64,000 nucleotides of DNA from Seiridium cupressi (taxonomy: Eukaryota; Ascomycota; Sordariomycetes; Amphisphaeriales; Sporocadaceae). The notes under the pieces were generated by a model. The model was not told the origin of the DNA. It saw nothing but the letters and a program-made list of their open reading frames with translations, and searched no databases. Positions 54,116-64,000 of this stretch are shown here, in pieces (the stretch's first letter is position 1; each line of letters opens with the position of its first letter). The stretch lies in NCBI GenBank assembly GCA_036674765.1, contig JARVKI010000008.1, positions 372,001-436,000 on the forward strand, in the 5' to 3' direction. The position numbers and the translations under genes were made by a program.

Positions 54116-54988
54116 AGCTAATGTTATAGAGAATGAGACCTACGATAGCCAAAACCAGTGATTGAACCGTCATTTCACTCCCTGATTGCCAATGTGAAAA
54201 TTTTCATTCTTTATTTGGAGGTTGGCAGAGGACGCCATGTTTTCTTCAAGCGGGCAATGCTATCAATCTCGAGAGAGCAACTGTTATTATTTTTGGACTG
54301 TGGTTTTTAACTGTATTGCAGAGTTGCCCTTCAATTATGAAGAGTTACATATGTAGCACCTGTGTTCGTATAAATACGTTTCCGTTTAGAATGTCCCTTG
54401 TCGCCAAGGGTTATTACCAACCTGCATCGTACATACCTGCTTCATGTATGACACGTCGTTGAGGCTGGCGGAAATGAAACCTTCCTGGACGGCAAATGAA
54501 CGCGAATGAACTGATCACCTTCAATCCGGTATGATCTTCAATAACCCCAGCTAGTTTCGAGCAGGGTAAGTCCCACATCACGACTTATGATTGCTGGACG
54601 GACTGCTTCGGACGCTGTCGCACTTACGAGCTCCGACGAGAAGCTCCACTTATAATATCGGGAGCCCAGGCACAAGTGATCCGACCCAGCGCTCTGGGGA
54701 GGCCTAGGCTAGCTTGGGTTCCGTCTGATGTAGTCAAGCCCAAAGCAACCCCATCATGGCTTAGACGCTCTACCTCCAACTGAGGACCCGACCGTCCCCT
54801 AACTAGCCGAGAGCCTTATCGCTAGCCGGCGGGAGCTATGCGCCTAGAACTACGACCCTAGAACTACGACCCTAGAACTACGACCCTAGAACTACGACGC
54901 TGAGAGTGGACAAAAAAATGGTCATAAAGGCTCGGTCGGATGATCGCAAACCTTCTACTGGGCGTTCCTGCTAGAACCAATCAGCGAG
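54116..54988. promoter_or_regulatory. upstream region of permease
   Basis: No gene seen. Contains one CTTATC (GATAAG on minus) at 54815-54820 and a 14-bp tandem repeat at 54844-54899 ending 89 bp before the permease ATG. Confidence 0.45.
54844..54899. repeat. 14-bp minisatellite, four copies
   Basis: Unit CTAGAACTACGACC repeated four times head to tail (54844-54857, 54858-54871, 54872-54885, 54886-54899). The first three copies are identical and the fourth differs only in its last base. It lies in the proximal promoter or 5' UTR of the permease gene. Function unknown. Confidence 0.95.
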
Positions 54989-56799
54989 ATGGCTGAAATC
55001 GACACCAAGAGTGTTGCAATGGCCACGACCAATGAGCCCGAGAAGCCCGGCCACGGAGAAGTCATTCAGGTCGGCGACAAGGTGATTGACGAGGGCGTCC
55101 GGCGTGTTCTGAAGTCTAGGCATCTGCAAATGATCGCGCTGGGCGGCGTCATTGGACCCGGCACTTTTTACGCGACTGGTTTCGCACTGCAGTACTCTGG
55201 CCCGGTGGGGTCCTTGATTGGCTATATCATCGTCGGCTTGGATGTTTTCTTCGTCACGCAATCGTTGGGCGAGATGGCCACGCTGTTTCCGACGACGGGC
55301 TCTTTCAATGAATTCGCCGGGCGTTTCGTGGATCCCGCTCTCTCCTTCGCCCTCGGGTGGAATTACTGGTACATGTGGGTAAGTGACAAGATAGGGCAGG
55401 CTGAGTGGCTATGTGCAGTCCAGACTAACAGTATGCACGACATAGGGCACAATCCTCGCCAACGAGTATAACGGAGCAGCATTGATATTGAGCTTTTGGA
55501 CCGACAAATTGCCAAACTATGCGTGGATTCTGATCTGCTGGGTAGCCTTCATGTGCACGTCTCTGCTTGGAGTCTTAGTCTACGGAGAGATGGAGTTTTG
55601 GTTGGCCTCTTTCAAGTTTCTTGTGGTTCTCATTCTCTACCTCGTGGCAATGTAAGTCGCACCTTGAAAGACCTGTTCTTACAGAAGATCTATAGATCAC
55701 GCAGTTGACCAATGGCAGTCTTCTCGATACTGGCGCGATTGGAGGCGAATATATCGGATTCAGATACTGGAGAGACCCTGGACCCTTCGCCAACGGCATC
55801 AACGGCTTCGGGAAAGTTTTGGTCTTGGCAGCAGTGATGTACTCTGGCACGGAAGCTGTGGCCATTACTGGCGGAGAATCTAGGAATCCCAAGAAGGACA
55901 TTCCCAAGGCACTCAAGCAAACGTTCTGGCGAATCCTGATTGTCTATGTCGGGATGGTATTCTTTACCGGCTTGATAGTCCCGTCCGATTCCGAAGGACT
56001 CCTGAACGCGACCTCGAAATCCGCGTCGTCTCCCTTTACGGTGGCCCTCAACAATGCTGGTTGGGCCGGCGCCGGAAATCTGATCAATGCAATCATTATC
56101 GTCACGCTGCTCTCATCGATCAACTCCGCCATATACATCGCCAGTCGAACCATCTTTGCCCAGGCGAAAGCCGGAAGGGCACCCCGTTTCTTTGCTAAGA
56201 CCACGACCAACGGTATTCCAGTCAATGCAATCGTGTTCACCAACCTATTTGGCTTGATCTCCCTGCTCAATATTTCAGAGAACGCAGGTAATGTCTTCAC
56301 ATATCTGCTCGACATTTCGGGCGCGGCTGCGTTTATCGCATGGGCGTTCATCGGACTTACCCATGTGCGGTTCCGCGCTGCCATGAAAGCACAGAACGTG
56401 CCCATCTCGACACTGCCGTTCAAGTCATTTGGCTACCCCTACGTGCCTTGGATTTTGTTCGGTGCCAACATTTTCTTGGTCTTCATCTCGGGTTATACGA
56501 CCTTATTGACCCCCTTTGACCTCAAGGGTTTCATATTCTCCTACCTGGTTATTCCAGTCTTCATCATTCTATATATTGGATGGAAGTTGTATCACAGTAT
56601 GTCCTTAACAGCTGTTCCGCTTTCGTGCATGAAGGTCGAAGATACAAAACCGTATGCTAACCTTGAATTAGAAACCAAATGGGTCAATCCTGCTGAAGCG
56701 GATATTACTAGCGGAAAGAGAGAGTGGCTCGGTAGTTCGGATGACGAATCTCCTCGTACTGGGATGCTCCAAAAGGTCAAGAACGTTCTTGTAGGTTAG
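54989..56799 (+). CDS. amino acid/GABA permease, APC superfamily (yeast amino acid transporter family)
   Basis: Four exons (54989..55378, 55446..55651, 55719..56596, 56672..56799) give 533 residues in consistent phase. Family blocks: LKSRHLQMIALGGVIGPGTF (TM1), FVTQSLGEMATLFPTTGSF, NYWYMW, ANEYNGAALILSFW, FKFLVVLILYLVAI continuing after the 67-nt intron to GFRYWRDPGPFANG, SGTEAVAITGGESRNPKKDI, and SSINSAIYIASRTIFAQAKA. The C-terminal KTKWVNPAEADI motif is restored by the last intron (75 nt, GCTAACC branch point). Twelve membrane segments expected; plasma membrane, proton-coupled. Substrate (general amino acids or GABA) cannot be fixed from sequence. It is intact while catabolic genes on both sides are broken. 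Confidence 0.9.
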
Positions 56800-57573
56800 T
56801 TTCGATGCATATACTCTAGAGATATTGGCGGAGATCGGATCAAACACCCATTAGAATAAGTCGAGGTGTATGGTATGGTACATGGTTGTAATCTGGTGAC
56901 TGATTCATCTCTATGGACCGACTAGTCTTGCACGTACTGTATGTTTCCTCAATGATAACCACCAATAGTTGTGTCGTTCCCTGCGTTTGATATTTCTATT
57001 GTGCTAGTCCTAACACCGAGTGGGCTTGGTTGCCTCCCCAACGATATGATAGCGCTTCTTGATAAGCCCAAAGTCATTCTTGCAAAATGCTAGACGACCC
57101 TGCGCACGTACAAGCTTACTGACTTAAGCTATTGGTTTCGAAAAATGCCGCCGCCGTTATCCTACTCCGAATGCTTAGCGCCTTATGATAAGTACTTTGC
57201 GGTAGATGTCGGTCCTCGTTCCCGTTCGGAGTGCAACAGCGACGGGCAAGTCGGAGGCTCCACGTTTCGGTACGCCTATCCTTATTGGTCGGTGTATCAG
57301 TGTCCTCGCAGCTTGGAGGTCGGTAATTTCGATCTGATTCGCAAGTGGCGTTATGATGGCTGAAAGTTCGGGTAAGCTGACTATAGGAAGAATTCAGAAG
57401 CGGAGACGGGAATCCTCCGTAGTCTAGATTCTCGAGTATTTGATTTCTGAACTAAGCTCTCGTACAATCTCAATGGCATACTCGACTCTGCCCTTATCAT
57501 ACAGCCCCGTCAATTACTGATCATAGACACAAGTAACCGTCGCTTGCCGAATCCCCCATATACTCTACGCACT
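56800..57573. other. intergenic, no gene recognised
   Basis: 3' flank of the permease. A short frame at 57145-57363 has no similarity that I recognise. Confidence 0.45.
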
Positions 57574-58069
57574 ATGGCTCCCAGTGCCAAGACCTTCGAA
57601 AGTGATGATAGCATCCTTGATCCGGTCATCAAATCGCATATCGCTTCCCTCTACATGGCCGTGTATAGCAAAGACCTCGAGTTCTAGTGATGCCATTTTG
57701 TAGAGGATGCAGAGTTTAAGAAAGGCGCCACGAATTTCCAGGGTAGAGACAGTGAGATCCCCGCTATCCAACGATCCAGCCTATGCAGAGACAAAGCTCA
57801 CATCCTTTTCTTGCCTGACTAGTTCTCGTAGCCTTAGTTACCAAATCATGGACAGAAGTGAAGAGCCGAGACCGTGTCGTCTATGCTGTCTTTCCGTTCG
57901 GACCAAAGGCAGAAGAAGTCATGTTGCATGGGCGAAGCAACAATGTGTCGGAAGCCGGCGAAGCTACTACCCTTCACGTGGGCTGCAAGGATGTATTTCC
58001 GTAGAGATCAAGATGGCAAAGTCCTTATCGATAAATATACCATCATCACCGTAAGTTATGAATGGCGAA
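57574..58069 (+). pseudogene. SnoaL-like (NTF2 fold) protein pseudogene
   Basis: Starts at ATG 57574 with MAPSAKTFESDDSILDPVIK, then SHIASLYMAVYSKDLEF and an in-frame TAG. It continues as CHFVEDAEFKKGATNFQGRD, then, in another frame, RVVYAVFPFGPKAEEVMLHG to NNVSEAGEATTL. A last frame gives TWAARMYFRRDQDGKVLIDK. This order (helical start, VEDA.F, FQGR, VFPFG..A.EVML.G, WAARMYFRRD.DGK) matches small fungal SnoaL-like domain proteins. At least two frame changes and one nonsense codon, so not functional. Original role unknown; NTF2-fold proteins of this type are ligand-binding or small enzymes. Confidence 0.75.
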
Positions 58070-58437
58070 CATTTTTGCTGCTACTAGTCGAACCCGCTAA
58101 ACTCATGACAGGATCCTCATCCGTCGACTCTGTGACAGCTTCGCGCTACGACTGAGTCAGGGCTTTGCAGGAAGGTATGGCGAAATGAGGTGTCAACCCG
58201 CTCTTTTCCCTTGGGGTTGAGGTGGAATTTGATGAGTTTTTCGGAATATGCTCATGGGCAATATTCCTTTTGGCATACAATTCCTCACCTCTCTAAGGCC
58301 ATCTCATAAATACGAGCAAAGCCCCATGTATGACACCATACCAGAAACCGTAGGAGTGAAGTGGAATGAATTGGTGACTAGATGTAGAGTTGAAACCAAG
58401 AGATATCATTCGGTAGTGCTCGAACGGGATTAGATAA
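58070..58437. other. intergenic, no gene recognised
   Basis: Between the SnoaL-like remnant and the 3' end of the AAA ATPase gene; nothing supported. Confidence 0.45.
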
Positions 58438-60493
58438 TTAATATTCTTCAGGCTCTTCCGAAAGAATCGAATTCTGCCGCACTATGCCAGACTTCCCCAC
58501 CGTGTCCGAGGCCAGTTTTCTCATGTCACGCCGAATAGTCTCATCGAACGCCGATTTGACCTTTATCACGCTTTCAATGTGCTCCATCTGCAGTTTCATA
58601 TTCCTGAACCTTGGCGATGGTCTGCGCCGTGTTCAAGGCATTAGAGATTTCTCGCCCGTTCATTTTCGTCGCCGACAGTCTTTGAGCTACTTCATCTAGG
58701 TCACCCAAGTCGCGCTTCTCGATTGGGACCCTGTTGAGACACTGCGCCCAGATCCGTTGGCGAACTTCATCACCTGGTGGCCCATACCCAAGTGCAAGAT
58801 GAATACGAGATTTCATGGCACGGTCAAAGGAGGACATGCGATTGGTCGTCAGAAAAACTATGCCAGAGAAATACTCCAGCTCTTTGAGGAACACAGCTAC
58901 CAGGGAATTGCGGCTGTGATCGCCGGACTGTTCATTACGTTGCTCCAGGAAAACATCCGCTTCGTCGAGTAGAACGACCGCCTTCCAAAGGGTCGCATAC
59001 TGCAGAATCCGTTTGAGTTCGTACTCGAAGCGCCAAGGGCTGTGGTTTCGCATTAGTTCCGCAACTTTGCTTGATGATTGGAATCTCACATGTTTGTCTT
59101 GTTCAAGTCACTAAGTGATGCCGAGAAAAGAGCCCTTTTGGTTCCCTCCGCCGCTGTCTCTGCTGTCAATGTTTTCCCCGACCCGGGCGATCCATGTAGA
59201 AGTATCACGAGTCCCTTGCCTTTCTGCTCGGATTGATTGCGCGCATCTTCCGGATACTGGTGTGACGATACAAGGGCTTGAACCATGTCCTTCTGTTCGT
59301 CGTCTAGGATGAGAGATTCCCACGCGTTCTCTTTCCACGACATACTGCTTATGTTATCGATGAAGAAACGCGACCACTGTTTCTTTCCCAAAGAGTAACC
59401 AATCGTGAATGGGGGGCAGAGCAGTGGCTCTGGTTCGGCACGTGCTACCCCAATTTGGTTGCTAAAATGGTCTTCTTGGAATGTCTTCCTGTCCAGGACC
59501 ACCCGACCGGTTTCCTAGACGATATTAGTTCGAACCGCAAAGAGTAAACGTGATTCTTACTGTATACGGCAGCCAGACGGCTTCAAAGTCGGCCATGTCA
59601 GGATGCCAAAACGTATGCGGGGGCTCCTTTAGGTATCTGGCGAGCCCGTTATACGCTTGGATAGTCGTACCCTCAAAACCAAGGAACTTCAGTCCGCGCT
59701 GCATCAAACTCTCTTCTAGAGTGCCCCCTTCTTTGACGTACATCCTTGGATACACAGGGAGGTCCGCTATGAACGCCGGGTTCTCTTGTCCAAATGAGCG
59801 CTTCTGAATAATCTTGATTATGTGCCTAGCTTTCCCCATAAAGGTCCCGTCATAATCTGTGTATGTGCAATGAACCTCCATGTATGGGCCAATAACTCTG
59901 CTCTCTTCATAGACCGTTTTCAAACATCGCATCAGCCAAGCGTGTCCCATCTCTTCCGTGTACAGAAGCTCGCCTGGCCGAAATATCACCCGGGCTATCA
60001 AGTAATTGATGTGCTCTTTCTTCAACATCGACACCACCAACTCCCGCCCTGGCCCAATCTCATGGTTCATAAAGTCAAAGAGCAGATTCAAATCACGGCG
60101 CATGAGCCTGCTGTCCGTTTCAGATCGATATGCTTCCAGCTCATCCCAGTAATGCGTCAGTATCTGGAAAGGGCTTCTGAGTTCAAAAGGAGAGGCGAAG
60201 TCTGAGGGCACAGTAGGGTAAGTTTTGACAACATCTCGGAAAGCTTTTAGTATATGTGGCGAGTTGACTTGCAGCGTGACGGATGTAGCCTCTCCCGAGT
60301 TCTCGGCAGGAAAGTTGCGGTTAATAACAAGGGCGTAAGTTCTGTCACTGTCGGCCGAATCTCTTGCATTCCCAAATGGTTCGAGTGTGGGCCGCGTGAT
60401 CAATTTGCCATCCTTTTTTCGCGTATGATGGTATGTCTTGAACTCTCCGCGTGAGCCGACATTGCTGCTCAGCTGTTCATCCGGTCGTGTCAT
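58438..60493 (-). CDS. AAA+ ATPase with fungal N-terminal domain (probably DUF7025)
   Basis: Exons 60493..59561, 59514..59090 and 59039..58574 give 607 residues; introns of 46 and 50 nt close in phase. The N-terminal 310 residues (SPFQILTHYWDELEAYRSET, GELLYTEEMGHAWLMRCLKT) are the domain that precedes a single AAA module in a large family of fungal ATPases. Walker A GSPGSGKT at 419-426, IPWRFEYELKRIL, Walker B VVLLDEAD at 474-481, sensor TTNR at 517-520, and DRAMKSRIHLALGYGPP in the arginine-finger region. The family's usual C-terminal helix (MKLQMEHIESVIKVKSAFDE) is present, but one frame off, continuing to a stop at 58438. A single-base shift near 58600 would explain it. Substrate of remodelling unknown. 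Confidence 0.87.
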
Positions 60494-61059
60494 ATTTCTA
60501 TTATGATAACCCGCTGGTGTTGCTGACTGTGGCAGCGGTTGGGATTCGCTACGGCGTTGCTTGGAAGATGCGACAAGTTGAAGGATGTTATGCCTGCCAG
60601 ATTGGCGATGTGGATAATTCGCAAGGTCTGATATATTTGAGGCTCCCAGCCAGGCACCGGCAATCTAATCAAGTTCTGGGCCAATCGGTGAGGTCTTGCA
60701 TTGCCGGCCCATAGAGCGCTTACAGCACAGCCGAAATCGTCCGTTGGTTGCATGCATGTCGGGAAGCATCTTTACATCCATTGGCTCAGGCATCTGATCT
60801 TGAGCTCGAGTTGAACTGCCATTGCAACCACTCCCTCATTGCAGGTTGCCTCCTTGCCCAGCCTCGTTTTGGCCCCCACGCCCACTGGCCATTTTGCCGG
60901 CCATTCTCGCGATTCAAAGCTCATCATCACGCGTGTTGATTTATCGCATGCTCGAAATGCTTTGTCTGCCCCTAGAGGCGTCTTCTATCTCTCGTACACA
61001 CTATTGCGGAGTTGCCTGTTTCTCCTGAGGAGGGGCCGGAAAACGTATTGCTGTCATAA
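60494..61059. other. divergent intergenic region
   Basis: Shared upstream region of the AAA ATPase gene (-) and the STAND-like fragment (+). No feature recognised. Confidence 0.45.
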
Positions 61060-61677
61060 ATGGGGACGACTTCGCCTGATAAAACGGCGATCCTCAATAT
61101 TGGCGCTTCTTCAAACAACCCTTTTATGAGCACTGTTCACGAGATTCTAGAAGAACTGAAGTTGAAACCAAAAGAAACACAGAAAAACCCGTTTCTCCAG
61201 GAGCTCGTAAAGATTGGCGACCAAAACCCGTCAGCATCAGACAGCGACAAATGCGCAAAAGCCGATGAGTCAGCTAATAGACTATGTGAGTCTATAAGAG
61301 AGATTGAAATTAGGAGGACAAGTGGCCATGCCTATAAGATATTACACCGCTTATCCCCATTCATCGAAAACTTGAAGAGTCTCTTGCAGATTTGCGAATC
61401 AGTAATCCAGGATGCTCCCTTTGGCGTCAGCATCGCTTTCTCGGGTGCCCGGGTGGTCCTCGATCTCGCCTTCAGAGTTCACAGCCAGTTTGAGACCATA
61501 TTAGAGGCAATAGAAGGGATAGGGGCCAGGCTGGAGTGCTACAAGCTGTTGGCTAAGTATGATAGCCGCCCCAGCTTCCAGAGACTTCTCCTGAGCGCGT
61601 ACCGAGCTATGCCTGAAGGTAGGTTGACCGAGAGCTCCGACATGAAGTCTCCCTCCCAAATGAAAGAGATCCAGTAG
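61060..61677 (+). pseudogene. truncated STAND/NLR-like protein, N-terminal domain only
   Basis: ATG at 61060 opens 205 residues. Residues 80-180 (SGHAYKILHRLSPFIENLKS, then DAPFGVSIAFSGARVVLDLA and FETILEAIEGIGARLECYKL) resemble the helical N-terminal domain that precedes NACHT or ankyrin modules in fungal STAND proteins. The pattern is a conserved Pro-x-(a/s)-x-(a/i)-x-x-(G/S) followed by paired amphipathic helices. Similarity appears to stop at SFQRLLLSAY (about 61602). The last 24 codons read antisense through the neighbouring regulator. No P-loop or repeat domain follows, so the nucleotide-binding part has been lost. Could still be expressed as a solo domain. Full-length relatives act in non-self recognition and cell death. 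Confidence 0.65.
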
Positions 61678-63016
61678 AGCCGGCGGAATGGGTCTGCAAA
61701 TTCTACGGGGGACTTTGAGTTTAGGATAGTACTATGGTCAAGCATTAGATTAATGAGGTCTTCTCTAGTATCGGAATAGTTGAAGCAGTGAGAGGGAACA
61801 AAATGAATTGCGGTAAAATGATATTGAATTAAATTTCCAATTAAAGCAAGAGCAAAAGCAATACGCTTCCATGAGTTCAACGTACCTTCTAGCAATGATC
61901 TCACACTTGGTGGCTGTAACATGGGCCCAATGAAAGGACTCGGAGACGCGACCAGAAGCCCCATGATACAGACTATAGGAGCAATTAGCAATTAGTTGAA
62001 GCGCCGAAACGAAATAGATGGAACACCAATATAACTCACCTTGCTAGCATCGAGCACTGAGCTGCTTCAAGGCTCGACTGAGTGGAAACATATCCTAGGA
62101 GTAATGCAGCTTTGCCCCAAAGCTGGACACTCAGGGAGAGGTGCATCTGAACCTCAGCCTCCTTGCCATGGTGGTGTACGACACGATCCAGTCGGATCAG
62201 TGTCTTCCCCGATGCAACAAGTGAGGCTAAAGCGAGTACCAAGAGAAGCAGGCAGTACTGAGATGCAGATATGGAGCTATCACGGCTCTCATCTGGGTGT
62301 TCAGTTGCGACGACTTCCTCAAGGACTGCTGAAAGGTCCCGAAATGACAAGAGTGGGAAGAACATTTGCGCCTCCTCAAAATATAAACATAACAACGTTT
62401 GATAGAGGCCTACGGAGTCCGTCGATGCGGGAAGAGTTCCATCTCGAAAGAGACGCCAGGATTCAGGGGGCGGGCCTAAGCACCTTGGGCTCTCACTGCT
62501 CTGAAAGAAGACATCCGTGGTCTTTCCATGATGTCCAGCGAATAACAGTGCCGGGGAATATTCCTCCTGGCTCTGAGATAGCAGCTGTCGTACAATCGGC
62601 CATTCATAGACATAATTTGCGTTTGCTGTGTGGGATGCCGGGATCTGCGCATTGAGGTCAGAGGCATCCAGAGACGCTACAGCAGCCGAGGCAACTTCTG
62701 CAGGCACTGCAGGGCCTGATGCCGTCAATGAGCTGGCCGGAGAGCCAAGCGTGCCAACTAAGCCAGTAAACAACGGCGTAGAGAACAGGCGATCCTCGAG
62801 GAGTTGGATGCGTTCAAGCAGAACTGACGTATTTGCATCAATACGTGGTTGTTGAGAGTCCAGGTACACGCAATCGAGATCATGTGTCCTGCACCAGGAG
62901 CATTTCGGCTTTACTGCATCACAGCGGGTCTTCCTCTTCGAACAGGCGGCGCAAGCTTGTGCAGCGCGTCGACGTTGGGGAAAGTAATTGGCGGCAGAGA
63001 AAGGAGCGGCTTCCAT
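61539..63016 (-). pseudogene. Zn2Cys6 transcription factor, 3' truncated
   Basis: Exons 63016..62040, 61972..61886 and about 61765..61539. ATG at 63016 (MEAAPFSAANYFPQRRRAAQ). Zinc cluster CAACSKRKTRCDAVKPKC, then SWC and six residues to the last Cys: spacing fits Zn2Cys6. Central domain pieces: QTLLCLYFEEAQMFFPLLSF, SSLEAAQCSMLA, then (after a 67-nt intron) LYHGASGRVSESFHWAHVTA, then DPFRRLYWISFIWEGDFMSE with LSVNLPSGIARY. In this subfamily the SGI.rY block is followed by an acidic (E/D)-rich LP motif and more than 200 residues. Here it is replaced at about 61600 by sequence antisense to the STAND fragment and stops at 61539. DNA-binding part intact, C-terminal part lost. The 120-nt second intron is less certain. 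Confidence 0.75.
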
Positions 63017-63753
63017 GCTCGCTGCTTGAATCACATATCTGGAAGACTGGCGATCAATGGCAATCCATCCCACAGTAGCCAATTGTTGTCTTTAACCGAC
63101 GGTCGGTTGAGTGTGGCGGTTTCGTACCTACAAACATGCACCGACTTCAGGATTGAAATGGAGCCAGCGGGGTTCACGAATGGAGCATTACGCGGTTGGT
63201 CGGCGCCGGCTAGTGGGAGTCTACTTCTCTGCTAGTGCACCAGCAGGCAAATCTGGTCGGCGTAGTTTATAGCAATTGCTCATGAGCGTCCTTAGATAAA
63301 TGTTCTCAACGAGAAACATGTGTATATATTTTCAACTTCAGGGTTGGATAAAATGCGTCTAAACCATCGTTGGAGTAACCAAGAGGGATCGCGATCAAAA
63401 CATCGTTTTCATTCATCTATTATCCCCACTGGTAATTACAAACAAACGTCACCGACTTCGAAGTCTGTCACTGGCCAGCTTTACCGAGTCTCAAACCCAA
63501 AAGATCATACTTCTCATAGTTTCTGTTACTATGAAGAAATTAAGTAATACAGATGAACCGCTGGCTCGCCACGGCCAAGCGCCCCACCACATTCCTGTCC
63601 GAGTGAGACGGCAGTCACAAGAACAAGATGAAGTGAGAAGTCCGGATGAGAGTTTACCGCTATTCGCAATCAAATTTCCTTGAGAAATCTCTGTCGTCAG
63701 CTATATAGGAGAACCACTTCACGTTTTCAACTTGATTATGCCAAACTCAACAC
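63017..63753. other. intergenic, no gene recognised
   Basis: 5' region of the truncated regulator and of the propeller-like remnant. Short frames only. Confidence 0.45.
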
Positions 63754-64000
63754 CATGGTTGGAATCATGGTTGCTAGCGTGGCATCGTTGTTGTTCAACT
63801 TCACAGACGTCAATTTCGAGAACAAGGTTGTCCGCCCGAACGGCCATTTGCTTTTGATCACCATCAAAATGGCAGCTTATGAGGGATAGACCCCTCGGGC
63901 GCGAGTCCAGAGGCCAGGCTGGTTGCCATTTTCGGCGGCGCCAGTGTTCTTGGTATCAACTCAGTTAGACCTGACAAGTATACAATTGCGGGCGACATCT
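63754..64000 (+). pseudogene. SMP-30/gluconolactonase-like beta-propeller fragment, frame-broken (runs off right edge)
   Basis: From ATG 63754 the frame gives LFNFTDVNFENKVVRPNGHL and LLIT, the typical first blade of fungal six-bladed propeller proteins, then reaches a stop. One base further over, the same stretch reads NGSL, a TGA where the family has Tyr, then GIDPSGASPEARLVAIFGGA and SVLGINSVRPDKYTIAGDI to the window end. So one frameshift and one nonsense codon separate two well-conserved halves. Family members are usually secreted; no convincing signal peptide is left. The rest lies outside the window, so I cannot tell whether the downstream part is intact. Confidence 0.65.

Noticed and set aside
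54844..54899. CRISPR array or telomere-like repeat
   Set aside because: Units are directly adjacent without spacers, 14 bp long, in a fungal nuclear context, and do not match TTAGGG.

Overview
The window is nuclear DNA of a filamentous ascomycete (Pezizomycotina; Sordariomycetes is my guess, not proven). The support is the gene set: HET-domain proteins, five Zn2Cys6 regulators, an HRI1 homologue, DUF1996 and DUF3632 proteins, and a STAND-type N-terminal domain. The introns also fit: mostly 46-90 nt, with GT..AG ends, CTAAC/CTGAC-like branch points and codon phases that close exactly. No tRNA, rRNA, CRISPR or intact transposase was recognised. Most genes needed splicing by eye; exon coordinates are given where they could be resolved.

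Layout. 1-1212 (-): 5' part of a secreted S41-family peptidase-like gene running off the left edge. 2722-4477 (-): first HET gene. 5634-12802 (-): two adjacent Zn2Cys6 regulators and an amidase. 13210-13915 (+): HRI1. 14824-19407 (+): an amino acid transporter of the AAAP family with GATAAG sites upstream, then a third Zn2Cys6 regulator. 20285-31940: a HET-rich block with three more HET genes (one apparently frame-broken) and a 674-residue protein of unknown function convergent with the first of them. 32429-33541 (-): conserved-looking unknown. 34478-35475 (-): DUF3632 protein. 38648-39683 (+): secreted DUF1996 protein. 40252-41799 (-): wreck of a GH28 exopolygalacturonase, bordered by an AT-rich island at about 42.0-43.0 kb. 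44728-46898 (+) and 47015-49599 (-): copper amine oxidase and a fourth Zn2Cys6 regulator, tail to tail.

From 51.2 kb to 58.1 kb lie remains of an aminotransferase, a succinate-semialdehyde-type aldehyde dehydrogenase and a SnoaL-like protein. They surround one intact amino acid/GABA-type permease (54989-56799), so this looks like a catabolic module that has decayed except for its transporter. 58438-60493 (-): AAA+ ATPase with a fungal N-terminal domain (probably DUF7025). At about 61.6 kb the N-terminal domain of a STAND/NLR-like protein (+) meets the 3' end of a fifth Zn2Cys6 regulator (-), and both are cut at the same point, a likely rearrangement breakpoint. A frame-broken beta-propeller (SMP-30/gluconolactonase-like) fragment closes the window.

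The overall picture is an accessory, fast-evolving region: self/non-self recognition genes, nitrogen-compound uptake and catabolism with local regulators, and many decayed genes.
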